A stretch of DNA of 46,768 nucleotides from a virus, in IMG/VR virus record IMGVR_UViG_3300032675_000039, positions 1-46,768 of that record; one strand, written 5' to 3'. The position numbers and the translations under genes were made by a program. The notes below the pieces were generated by a model. The model searched no databases. It was not told the origin of the DNA and worked only from the letters and a program-made list of their open reading frames with translations. Below, piece by piece: positions 23,633 to 31,848 of the stretch (the stretch's first letter is position 1; each line of letters starts with the position of its first letter).

Positions 23633-25395
23633 GATATACATTAGATTCAATGCTCCCTGAGCGGGCATTCCAAAAACGATTAGGCGGATATGGTCCTGCT
23701 ACTTTAGAAGGCGGTGGCGGGGGCGGTGGTATTATGGCAGTGGTTGCCGTAGTTGCTACTGTTGCCCTAGCTGTTGCTACTGATGGGGCATCGCTCGCGG
23801 CTGAAGCTGCTATTGACGGCGGGGCTGTTGCCGCGGACGGAGCTATTGCAGCGGGTGAAGTTGCTACTGCAGATGCCGTTACTTCTGCCGCTGCTGACGC
23901 CGCTATCACTACTGGAACTGAAGCAGCTGCGGGAACCGCTGCAGCCGATACCGCTGTCGCTACAGGTGCGGATGTAGCTGCTGCAAATGCGGCTACTGTA
24001 GCGGGTGATACGGCTGCTACGGCTGGGACTACGGCTGCTGACGCTGCAAGTGTTACAGGCAGTGCCAGTGCAGACTCTGCGCTTCAAGCTGCTGGTCAAG
24101 GTGCTTTAAAAAGTGCTGGAATGAATAGTCTTGGGCAACTCGTAAATACAGGCTCGATTGACCCTAATAAGGTTCTTAACGCGGGTGTTACGGGAGCAGT
24201 TTCAGGTGGTCTAGGTAATGGTTTAGCTCAAGCTGGAGCACCTTCATTACTAGCTAGTCCTTTAACTGGTGCAGTTAGCGGTGCCACAAGTGCGGCATTA
24301 AATGGTGGTAATATCGGCACTGGTGCTCTAATTGGTGGAGCGGGTGGGGCTGCCTCTGGAGTAGCAAATACTGTAGGTCAAAATTTAGGTTTAGACCCTA
24401 CTAGTCAAGGCGCTTTAAATGGAGCCATACGAGGTGGTACAATGGCTGCCGTAAATAACGGAAGCATTGGTACGGGCGCATTAACAGGTGGTATTATCGG
24501 TGGCGTTTCTTCTGCCGCGAATCAACTCGGAACAGCTGCCCAAAATGCAGCTACTGGAGAAAATGCTAATAGTTCATTATTAGGTCAAGTTCTGGGTAGT
24601 GCTGCGAGTTATGGAGCTAATACGGCTATTAATTCTGTAAATGCCCCTACTACTCAAGCTAGTGGAACTCTGAAATCAACTTCAACTGGTATACCAACTG
24701 CAGCTATTCAATCTCAAAACGCTGCTTCTATTCAAAGTCAAACTGGTGCACCTACAATGGCAGGTACCACTAGTGGTGGTCTTTCTAACCTTGAATTAGC
24801 TGGTTCTCAAGCGGGTATTCCTACTGGCTCTAGTGTAAACTTTAACACTGGAACTGCTAGTAATTCCGCGCCAAGTTCAGGTTTAAATAATAATGGTTTA
24901 CCTGCTAACTTGACTCCAGGGGTTATGACCTCTAGTAATCTACCTTCATCTACTACTTCTAACCCTCAATTAGAACAGTTAATTCAAATGCATCCTCAAT
25001 TAGGTGTTGTTGATCCGCGTATTTTAGCGTCTCTTATGGGTAGTTCAACAACTCAGACTTATAAGAACGGTGGAGTTGTGGGTTATGCTAACGGTGGTCA
25101 TGCTGAGCATGTACCTGAATTTGTAACAGGAAAAACAGGTCATCACGTCAAAGGGCGCGGTACTGGTCAAAGCGATGAGATTCCTGCAATGCTCGCTAAT
25201 GACGAATATGTATTTGATGCTGACACTGTAGCGGCACTCGGTGATGGTTCATCTGAGGCTGGTGCAAGATTCTTAGATAACTTCCGTAAATCTGTACGCG
25301 CACACAAACGAGCTGCGCCAGTTGATAAGATCCCCCCAAAGGCTTCTCCGTTACAATATGTAAAAGAAGCAATCAAGAAAACAAGGAACTCATAA
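23629..25395 (+). CDS. Ala/Gly-rich ejection-type protein with C-terminal GG motif
   Basis: This 588-residue protein has an N-terminal GGGGGGGIMAVVAVVATVAL hydrophobic stretch, then a very Ala/Gly/Thr-rich region (about residues 60-330) with glycine-zipper repeats such as GALIGGAGGAASGVANTVG. The C-terminal ~110 residues contain TYKNGGVVGYANGGHAEHVP and then EIPAMLANDEYVFDADTVAA, a block that is common at the end of internal or tape-like proteins in environmental podophages. The hydrophobic, helical character suits a protein ejected with the DNA into the cell envelope. 4-base overlap with the preceding gene. Confidence 0.65.
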   Translation: MRYTLDSMLPERAFQKRLGGYGPATLEGGGGGGGIMAVVAVVATVALAVATDGASLAAEAAIDGGAVAADGAIAAGEVATADAVTSAAADAAITTGTEAAAGTAAADTAVATGADVAAANAATVAGDTAATAGTTAADAASVTGSASADSALQAAGQGALKSAGMNSLGQLVNTGSIDPNKVLNAGVTGAVSGGLGNGLAQAGAPSLLASPLTGAVSGATSAALNGGNIGTGALIGGAGGAASGVANTVGQNLGLDPTSQGALNGAIRGGTMAAVNNGSIGTGALTGGIIGGVSSAANQLGTAAQNAATGENANSSLLGQVLGSAASYGANTAINSVNAPTTQASGTLKSTSTGIPTAAIQSQNAASIQSQTGAPTMAGTTSGGLSNLELAGSQAGIPTGSSVNFNTGTASNSAPSSGLNNNGLPANLTPGVMTSSNLPSSTTSNPQLEQLIQMHPQLGVVDPRILASLMGSSTTQTYKNGGVVGYANGGHAEHVPEFVTGKTGHHVKGRGTGQSDEIPAMLANDEYVFDADTVAALGDGSSEAGARFLDNFRKSVRAHKRAAPVDKIPPKASPLQYVKEAIKKTRNS

Positions 25396-25396
25396 T

Positions 25397-26881
25397 ATGG
25401 CTGCTGTCGGTGCATTACCTCCAAACCTCGGTGTAACAGCAGGTTCAGCTCCTGGATCGGGTTCTATTACTCAGGGTACAGCTTTACCTAATATTACTAC
25501 TACTCAAGCTCAAGCTACTGCCACTCCGCAGTTCTATACTGATTATTTGAATCAGTTATCTACTCAAGGTCAAGCAGCTGCTCAAAATTCTCAATATGTT
25601 GGAGCAGCTCCATTACAGCAGCAAGCCTTTGGTCAAGTTGGGCAGAATGTTGGTAATTATCAACCTGCTTTAAATACAGCTTCTTCTAATATAAATTACG
25701 CAGGTAGTATTAACCCTTCAGCTGCTGCTGCTGGTACTATTAATACAGCTATGGGTAATAATGCGGTTAATGCGGCTCAACCTTATTTAAATGCGGCAGC
25801 TGTTCCTACTTCACAAACTGTTCAACAGTATATGTCTCCATATACTAATGACGTTGTTAACTCTATCGGTAATCTCGGTCAAGCTAATATTGCTCAAAAC
25901 CTTGCTCCTCAAGCGACCGCTGGTATTGTAGGCGCGGGTGGATTCGGTTCTAAACGCGGACAGCAGGCTCTCGGGGAAGTCCTTTCTAATGCAGGTTTAG
26001 GTATTACTGGTCAGCAGGCTTCTGCATTACAGTCTGGTTATCAAAATGCTCTTACAGCGGCTGGGCAGCAAGCAGCTCTTTATGGTCAATTAGGACAAAC
26101 GGCAGGTAACCTAACTAATACTCAAATGGCAAATCAGCTTAATGCTGGTCAGCTACAGGGTAATCTTGCAACTGCAACTCAACAAGGTGCTCTAAATACA
26201 GGTATAGCTGCTCAAAACCTAGGTACAACTACTCAGAACCTCGGTCTAGGTGACGTTAACGCGCTGTCTACCCTTGGTGCTCAGCAGCAGACTATCGGTC
26301 AAAATGCTCAGAATTATCCAATGACTCAACTCACGGCAGAATCCAACCTACTCAAAGGTGCTACAATTCCTACCGCTACGAGTTCAACTTATACTGGTCC
26401 GATTCCTGGTGCTTACAATACTTCTCCTCTCGCGCAGATTTCGGGTATTGGTTCGGCATTGGCTGGAACGGGCTTGGGTCAAACATTGTTTGGTTCACCT
26501 GCATCGACTAATGGGCAGACACCTGCTACTTCTGGCTTGGTTGGAAGTGGTTTAACTGCCGCCAACTCCGCCTTAACTAACGGATTAAGTAGTGCAGCTA
26601 ACTGGATTGGTAACGGTGGTTCTAGTACGAGCAACGGTGGAAGTGGTCTTCCAACTGGAGTTAGCGTATCAGGAACAGACCCAAGTACAGGTATGCCGAC
26701 TTATGTTGATTCAAGCGGTACACCTGTTGATCAATTTGGTAACCCTGCTACGGCTGCTTATACTCAACAGCAATCTGATGCCCAAGCGGCAGCCCAACAG
26801 CAAGCTGACGCCCAAGCGGCAGCTTATGCTCAACAACAAGCTGACGCCCAAGCGGCACCCATCATGTCTGAGGTCTTCTGA
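25397..26881 (+). CDS. Gln/Ala-rich internal virion (DNA transfer-like) protein
   Basis: The 494-residue protein is rich in Gln, Ala, Asn and Gly. The central segment MSPYTNDVVNSIGNLGQANI, then GGFGSKRGQQALGEVLSNAG, is typical of the P22-type injection or internal virion proteins. The C-terminus has three copies of a QQ-x-DAQAA unit encoded by nearly identical DNA. The gene begins 1 base after the previous stop and contains no enzyme motif. Likely ejected together with the DNA. Confidence 0.65.
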   Translation: MAAVGALPPNLGVTAGSAPGSGSITQGTALPNITTTQAQATATPQFYTDYLNQLSTQGQAAAQNSQYVGAAPLQQQAFGQVGQNVGNYQPALNTASSNINYAGSINPSAAAAGTINTAMGNNAVNAAQPYLNAAAVPTSQTVQQYMSPYTNDVVNSIGNLGQANIAQNLAPQATAGIVGAGGFGSKRGQQALGEVLSNAGLGITGQQASALQSGYQNALTAAGQQAALYGQLGQTAGNLTNTQMANQLNAGQLQGNLATATQQGALNTGIAAQNLGTTTQNLGLGDVNALSTLGAQQQTIGQNAQNYPMTQLTAESNLLKGATIPTATSSTYTGPIPGAYNTSPLAQISGIGSALAGTGLGQTLFGSPASTNGQTPATSGLVGSGLTAANSALTNGLSSAANWIGNGGSSTSNGGSGLPTGVSVSGTDPSTGMPTYVDSSGTPVDQFGNPATAAYTQQQSDAQAAAQQQADAQAAAYAQQQADAQAAPIMSEVF

Positions 26882-26915
26882 ATACGCTCAGTCAAAATCT
26901 TATTAAGGATAAATC

Positions 26916-28709
26916 ATGGCAACTATAGGTGCATTACCAGCTGCTCCGGCTGGAATCGGTACAGATCCAGAGGCTCAACAGGCGTATGTTGATGCATTAA
27001 CCAAGGTTGCAGATTCCCTGCAGAACCGTGGAGGTACAAACTGGTTTAATGTAGCTCAAGGTTTTTTAGCTCCTACTCGCGGCGGTTCTTTTGCTGAGTC
27101 TGCAGGTAATGCGGCGGGAGCTATGGGTAAAGATATAGAGCATGAAAAAGACATAGCCCCTAGTCTAGCTATGATGCGTGCTCAAATTGCTGGTCAAAAA
27201 TACACCATGCAGAATGATGCAAAAGCCCTTGGATTAATGGGTCAAACCCTAGGAGTATCCCCCTCTGAAGTGCCTAATACTTTAAGTTCAGGCAATATTG
27301 ATGCTTCTCAATCTGCAAAGTTGCAGGCTATATACCCATTGGTAGCTTCTTTATCTCCAGCTCGTGGTGAAATTTTAAAGAATATGATTGGCTTCACAAA
27401 TGAGGCAACAAAAGCAGGAGCAGAGGCATCTAATGCTAACGTAGCCACTGCTCGTTTAAATGCTGAATTCCCAGGAGCATTGCCTAATGTAACTCAACCT
27501 TCTACGCCTCAACCTTCTACGGCTCAATCTCCTGCAGCCCAACAAGGTTTTGGACTTAATTATCCCGTTGAAAAAGCTACAATCTCTAGCCCATTTGGAG
27601 AGCGTAAAAATCCATTTGATAATTCTAAAATTGAGTCACATAATGGTATTGATTTTGCTGCTCCTCTTAATTCTCCAGTGCAGACTGTATTACCAGGAAA
27701 AGTATCATCAATTGAAAAATCACCTGACGGATATGGTAATCGAGTTATTATTGAGCACCCTAACGGAACAACCTCATATTACGCGCATTTGAATGATGTT
27801 AATGTCAAAACAGGTGATGATCTAACTCAAGGGCAACCTGTAGGTACTGTAGGTTCTACTGGTAAGTCTACTGGACCTCATGTTGAATTTGGTATTCTTG
27901 ATAAAAACGGAAAGCCTATTGATCCTTCATTATTGTTTCAAAAAGGTTCAGCTCCTCAAAATGCACAAAAACCAACGGCAGGCGCGGAATCTTCAGGTTT
28001 AGGTATTGCAGGTCAACAAGCCGTATTGAAAGAACAAGCCGTTGCAGGTAATAAGCAGTACAACACCATGCGTGACGCGTTAACCAGTGAAACACCCGAT
28101 GCCTTTATATCTTCTAATGCTCAGCTTGATCGCCTTCATGGTTTAGCTACTCGCAAAGATGCTAATCAAATATTTGGCGTACTGCAGGCAGGTGATGAGG
28201 ATTCATTCATCAAGAAACTTGCAAAAATCGGTATGAGTGCAACTGATGAAGGCGTAACCATAGGCGATATCGGGCATCTCAGAACTGGGTTTGACAATAT
28301 AGTACGTAATTCAACTTTGAATACTGAGCAGAAAGCGGCAGCTAGTGAGGCAGCTATGATCATGTCTCAACAGGTGATTAACAACCTAAAAATGAATCGC
28401 CAGACTGCATTCGGTGCGCGCTTGACAAACTATGAAGATCAACAAATGCAAGCCTTGAATACGAATATGAATACTATTCCTCAATTTATTGACAAGTGGG
28501 CTGCTCAACGTAAATTAGAAAACTCTAAAGGATTAGCAGTAAAAGATGCGTATTCTGATTGGGTAAGAGAAAAAGGTGAGAATTATGCTAATACTCATTT
28601 GAATGAATTCTTTAATTCAAAAGAATCTCCATTCCGTAAAGTACCTGAGCAATATGCCAGCGCATATAGTTACCTTAGTAATAACTATAAGTACAAACCG
28701 CAACAATAA
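26916..28709 (+). CDS. Virion-associated M23 peptidase domain protein
   Basis: The 597-residue protein has a helical N-terminus (residues 1-200), an M23 (LytM-like) metallopeptidase domain near residues 215-345, and a helical C-terminus. In the peptidase domain ISSPFGERKNP, SHNGIDFAAP (first His and Asp metal ligands), GNRVIIEHPNG, SYYAHLNDV and GPHVEFGILD are visible. The last motif reads HVE where most family members have H-x-H. The domain would cut peptidoglycan cross-bridges locally during DNA entry. It sits among ejection proteins, consistent with a virion lysin rather than the lysis endolysin. Confidence 0.8.
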   Translation: MATIGALPAAPAGIGTDPEAQQAYVDALTKVADSLQNRGGTNWFNVAQGFLAPTRGGSFAESAGNAAGAMGKDIEHEKDIAPSLAMMRAQIAGQKYTMQNDAKALGLMGQTLGVSPSEVPNTLSSGNIDASQSAKLQAIYPLVASLSPARGEILKNMIGFTNEATKAGAEASNANVATARLNAEFPGALPNVTQPSTPQPSTAQSPAAQQGFGLNYPVEKATISSPFGERKNPFDNSKIESHNGIDFAAPLNSPVQTVLPGKVSSIEKSPDGYGNRVIIEHPNGTTSYYAHLNDVNVKTGDDLTQGQPVGTVGSTGKSTGPHVEFGILDKNGKPIDPSLLFQKGSAPQNAQKPTAGAESSGLGIAGQQAVLKEQAVAGNKQYNTMRDALTSETPDAFISSNAQLDRLHGLATRKDANQIFGVLQAGDEDSFIKKLAKIGMSATDEGVTIGDIGHLRTGFDNIVRNSTLNTEQKAAASEAAMIMSQQVINNLKMNRQTAFGARLTNYEDQQMQALNTNMNTIPQFIDKWAAQRKLENSKGLAVKDAYSDWVREKGENYANTHLNEFFNSKESPFRKVPEQYASAYSYLSNNYKYKPQQ

Positions 28710-28718
28710 GGATTAATC

Positions 28719-30020
28719 ATGGCTGACTCAATTGACAGTGGAGCACAATTGTTGCAACAGCAACACCCTGAGTTATATAGTTTAACTCAAGAAGGTTCAA
28801 CTCATACTCAGTCTCAACCTGATGCGGGTGCTCAATTTCTTCAGCAGGCTCATCCTGAATTATATAATCTCACTCAAGGTCAAGCGGGTTCTGCTCCTGA
28901 AGGTTCGGTTACGGTTTCTTCTGCTCCTTCTAGTTTTGATGTAGGGGACGTTGGTTCAGCATTAGCAGGTGCGGGTGCTGGTAAGGTGTTTAATCAACCT
29001 ATGACTGAAGAAGTCATCAAACCTCCAGTTACTGGTTCTGCGCTTAATACGGCTAAGGTGAATGCTGACGTAGCTAATAATGCATTTGAACGCTCAACTC
29101 AAAGCCATGCTAATAATATTTTAGACACGCATCAACAGCATCAAGCTGCTTCAAATGTATTAAAAGATGCAGAAGCTGAATTGAAGTTAGCTCAAGCTGA
29201 AGCAGCTAAACATGGAATATACACTCCATCTACTCAGAAAACGGATTTAGGCAAGCTCGTAGCAATGGATGAAGGCTTACCCCCAGCTCAGGGTAAAAAC
29301 GTCGTGAAGCCCCTCGGAGGAATTGCTACTGAGAACTATGGAAAGTCATATGGATTAACTGATTTTGACGCTGCTCGCGCAATAGATACTACTAAAAATG
29401 AAGAAGGTGTCTGGGACATTATGAAGCAGGTCAAAAATGCAGAAGCTAAGATTGGTCCTGGATATGCCATGGTACCCGAACGCTCAAATATCATGCTACC
29501 CACTCATGCGAGTTCAGCGCGCGGTGTAGAAAAAGTTGACCGTAGTATTGCCGAAGCAGCGCGAGACAAATTAGCTCAAGCGACAAAAGCGCATCAACAG
29601 GCTAAATCTGAGTTTTTATCTTTAGAAGATGCTCTAAACCAATTAAAATCTAGCACTCCTACCGAAGTAACTCGCAATAAAGAAATGGCAGCGCGCCTAG
29701 CTGACAAAGCGCGACTACTTCAAGAGTCTGCCGCCCTGCATGAACTCACTAATATGGGTAAAGTCTGGAACGGTGCAAAATTGGTTGGTGGAAAGTTAGC
29801 TGGTCCAATTACAGGTGGAGCTGGAGGATATGATTTATATGAGGCTACAAAAGACTTTCCAGAAGGTCGTACAGCTGCAGGTGTTGCGCACACTATAGGT
29901 GGATTAGGTGGTCTCGCTAGCCTAACCCCATACCCACCTGCAAAAGTTATAGGTACGGGGTTGGCTATTGGAGCACCTCTAGCTTATGAAGCTGGAAAAG
30001 CTAAAGGCTATTGGCAATAA
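28719..30020 (+). CDS. Internal virion-type protein with N-terminal HPELY repeat
   Basis: The 433-residue protein starts with two copies of a ~20-residue unit, GAQLLQQQHPELYSLTQ and GAQFLQQAHPELYNLTQ. A long helical coiled-coil region follows (about residues 110-340; LKDAEAELKLAQAEAAKHG) and the C-terminus is Gly/Ala-rich and hydrophobic (GPITGGAGGYDLYE, GLASLTPYPPAKVIGTGLAI), resembling a membrane-inserting glycine zipper. It is the last gene of the late block; its stop abuts the stop of the opposing gene. Likely ejected into the envelope with DNA. No enzyme motif is visible. Confidence 0.62.
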   Translation: MADSIDSGAQLLQQQHPELYSLTQEGSTHTQSQPDAGAQFLQQAHPELYNLTQGQAGSAPEGSVTVSSAPSSFDVGDVGSALAGAGAGKVFNQPMTEEVIKPPVTGSALNTAKVNADVANNAFERSTQSHANNILDTHQQHQAASNVLKDAEAELKLAQAEAAKHGIYTPSTQKTDLGKLVAMDEGLPPAQGKNVVKPLGGIATENYGKSYGLTDFDAARAIDTTKNEEGVWDIMKQVKNAEAKIGPGYAMVPERSNIMLPTHASSARGVEKVDRSIAEAARDKLAQATKAHQQAKSEFLSLEDALNQLKSSTPTEVTRNKEMAARLADKARLLQESAALHELTNMGKVWNGAKLVGGKLAGPITGGAGGYDLYEATKDFPEGRTAAGVAHTIGGLGGLASLTPYPPAKVIGTGLAIGAPLAYEAGKAKGYWQ

Positions 30021-30227
30021 TTATCTGATGCGTGCTACTTTAGCTCGCTTTAGAACTAATTCGTATTGTTCCTTAGCGTTGGCATCCAACGAGCGGAGTG
30101 GAAGTTCTTGATAATACTTCCACTTGTCTCTATACTCTTGAAGTTCTGACGGCGGAATCCAGCCATTCATTTTCCAGCGGATTGTAATGTCAGTTCCTGC
30201 TGCTGTCCAAACAAAATTTGAATCCAT
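30021..30227 (-). CDS. Small conserved hypothetical protein, last gene of the minus-strand block
   Basis: The 68-residue product MDSNFVWTAAGTDITIRWKM continues with a Pro-Pro turn (NGWIPPSELQEYRDKWKYY) and a basic helical tail. It has a GGAAATAACT site before the ATG, the common leader of this strand. It is probably a real gene: codon use matches the block and the stop meets the opposing gene's stop exactly. No function is recognised. Confidence 0.65.
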   Translation of the reverse strand: MDSNFVWTAAGTDITIRWKMNGWIPPSELQEYRDKWKYYQELPLRSLDANAKEQYELVLKRAKVARIR

Positions 30228-30260
30228 AGTTATTTCCTTTCAAATAAAAATACTGTTTAT

Positions 30261-30283
30261 CAATGCATTAATAGCAATGCATT
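30261..30283. repeat. Direct repeat CAATGCATT in a short gap
   Basis: CAATGCATT occurs at 30261-30269 and again at 30275-30283. Each copy contains the palindrome AATGCATT, so two operator-like half sites or a hairpin are both possible. The 86-base gap between two small genes otherwise holds no ORF. Confidence 0.4.
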
Positions 30284-30313
30284 TCTTGTAAAACAGCTTT
30301 TTGAATTAGATGA

Positions 30314-30694
30314 TCATAAACTTTCTGATGATCCATTTTCTTTCCAGTCTTCTAAAACTTGTAAAAGATGTTTTCTAAAATTAATCCTCATAACAAATTC
30401 ACTAGGCTGGTACATATTGATAAAGCGTTGTAGAGGATCGGTTACTCCCTGCAGTAACCCATTAGGTTCAGGTAGAATATCTGTTGGATCCTTTGGCACT
30501 GGTTTCACTATACCGTAAATCTGGTCAGTCATTGGTGCATCACGACCCTGCATAGTTAAGTCTTCAATCTCTTTACGGATCTCAGCTTCAGTCTGCTTAG
30601 GCTTTTCCGCCTTAACAACTTCCACTACTTCCTCTTTAGGTTCTTCAACCTTTGGTGCTTCTACTTTTACTGCGGGTTGCTTTTTAGTTGCCAT
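30314..30694 (-). CDS. Small protein with Lys/Glu/Val-rich N-terminus
   Basis: The 126-residue protein begins MATKKQPAVKVEAPKVEEPK, a low-complexity Lys/Glu/Pro/Val tail, followed by a folded part with EIRKEIEDLTMQGRDAPM, VKPVPKDPTDILPE and LQRFINMYQPSEFVMRINF. GGGAG lies 8 bases before the ATG. The same frame remains open for 28 codons upstream with protein-like content but no usual start codon. No known domain; the second half could be a small DNA- or protein-binding module. Confidence 0.65.
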   Translation of the reverse strand: MATKKQPAVKVEAPKVEEPKEEVVEVVKAEKPKQTEAEIRKEIEDLTMQGRDAPMTDQIYGIVKPVPKDPTDILPEPNGLLQGVTDPLQRFINMYQPSEFVMRINFRKHLLQVLEDWKENGSSESL

Positions 30695-30843
30695 TTCTAT
30701 ACTCCCATTTTCTATAAGTTGAATGTTTATGTTCCCACCACCTGCAAGGTTTATATCTACCGAACGAGATAGTGTTCCTCAAAAAATTAAACCGCGCTAA
30801 AACCTCGTGCCTAGACTGTCTGCGTCGAGTTTCGATTGGGCTT

Positions 30844-31026
30844 TTATTCCTGCGAGGGATTAATTGCCGAGTTAGCATTTAAAGTCTCCTTTATCAGTTC
30901 ATCAGTTAATTGATTCAAAAGCCTACGCGCCTCATCTACTTCTTTAATTGTAGGTTGTTTTTCAAAACAAATCCAAACTCCGCTAGCCATGATTGCAGTG
31001 TGAGCGTCTTTGAGTTTATCTTCCAT
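30844..31026 (-). CDS. Small helical hypothetical protein
   Basis: The 60-residue product (MEDKLKDAHTAIMASGVWI, then EVDEARRLLNQLTDELIKE) overlaps the RuvC-like gene stop by 11 bases. It is mostly helical and acidic, without recognised domain. The stretch 30695-30843 downstream has only the weak open frame described for the next gene. Confidence 0.6.
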   Translation of the reverse strand: MEDKLKDAHTAIMASGVWICFEKQPTIKEVDEARRLLNQLTDELIKETLNANSAINPSQE

Positions 31027-31507
31027 TCCTAGTCCTGAGCAAATAAAGAGCTAGTAGCGCGGCTTCAGCTCTTCCGTCATCTTTTTTGCGTTTGAACAAT
31101 TCAGACTTTGATGGCCAGAGTCGCATCGCCATCTCTCTTGCTCCGTCTTTAGATGCATTTGCTCCCATAGCCTTTTTCCACACTTGCGGTGTGACGAGGG
31201 TATAGGGGATATCAAGACCCGCCAATGTACCTTCTAAAATACCGAGTGCACGACCGAATGAAAACATACTCGTTACGCCTTGTCCTGGCATCGCGTTTAC
31301 CTGCTCAATCATACCTTCTACTGATTGAGTTTTGAACAAGCGTAGTTCAGCACAAATTGCCTGCGGATTTACACGCTGCTTTTTGGACTTGCCTGATACA
31401 TACTCAAGAGTCGGCATGTCATATATGTCAACAATAGAGCCGCCTTTGTCAAGCACTGCTAACGCGCCGTAAGTTCCTGGGTCAATACCTAAATAAAAAT
31501 CTGCCAT
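31016..31507 (-). CDS. RuvC-like Holliday junction resolvase
   Basis: I chose ATG 31507 (MADFYLGIDPGTYG), because the longer frame starts with TTG inside the previous gene's end. The protein is 163 residues. It has the RNase H-fold signature: FYLGIDPGTYGALAVLD (first Asp), VEGMIEQVNAM (Glu in the second motif), GRALGILEG and at the C-terminus KKDDGRAEAALLALYLL (last acidic motif). It would cut branched DNA before packaging. It belongs to the recombination cluster with nuclease, SSB-like and Sak4-like genes. Confidence 0.85.
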   Translation of the reverse strand: MADFYLGIDPGTYGALAVLDKGGSIVDIYDMPTLEYVSGKSKKQRVNPQAICAELRLFKTQSVEGMIEQVNAMPGQGVTSMFSFGRALGILEGTLAGLDIPYTLVTPQVWKKAMGANASKDGAREMAMRLWPSKSELFKRKKDDGRAEAALLALYLLRTRNGR

Positions 31508-31508
31508 G

Positions 31509-31703
31509 TTATTCACCAAACTCCATTTCCTTAATCGCCTTCATTTGTTCCTTAGTCAGACTGAACCAAGGCTTCTTTCCACCTGCTTTGAATGCATCGT
31601 CCCAGATCTCTTTTGCTAATGCCTTCAAGACATCTACGTTATTGAACTGTTCCCAATACGCATCAAATCCGTTGTCTTCATGTTCTGATTGTACATTTGA
31701 CAT
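31509..31703 (-). CDS. Small acidic hypothetical protein
   Basis: The 64-residue protein (MSNVQSEHEDNGFDAYWEQF, then KEIWDDAFKAGGKKPWF) is acidic and helical with several aromatic residues. It begins within the last codons of the small gene upstream and is followed by the resolvase after 1 base. No domain is recognised. Confidence 0.6.
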   Translation of the reverse strand: MSNVQSEHEDNGFDAYWEQFNNVDVLKALAKEIWDDAFKAGGKKPWFSLTKEQMKAIKEMEFGE

Positions 31704-31848
31704 TCATATCTCCATCTTTATTTAGAAATTCATAAATTATTTCCGCTACTGCTACAAAGTCCGTAGGAGTTTGAAATTTAGCCTCAGCTATTTTCTCACA
31801 ATAAACAATAGCATAATCTAATGCTTCTTTTCTACTAAAATAAGCCAT
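31678..31848 (-). CDS. Small ORF between nuclease and acidic protein
   Basis: ATG 31848 opens a 56-codon frame (MAYFSRKEALDYAIVYCEKI, then TPTDFVAVAEIIYEFLNKDG). It overlaps the stop of the upstream nuclease gene as TGATG and ends 26 bases inside the next gene. A helical, compact protein is predicted. Good coupling and normal codon use support it; the function is unknown. Confidence 0.6.
   Translation of the reverse strand: MAYFSRKEALDYAIVYCEKIAEAKFQTPTDFVAVAEIIYEFLNKDGDMNVKCTIRT

Noticed and set aside
23544-23909. Ala/Ser-rich minus-strand frame opposite the ejection-type gene
   Set aside because: Mirror of an Ala/Gly/Thr-rich coding region; no ribosome site.
30684-30878. Arg-rich 64-codon frame on the minus strand
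   Set aside because: Overlaps two better genes, has an odd Arg/Trp-rich content and no ribosome site, so I treat it as chance; the competing frame before 30694 looks more protein-like.
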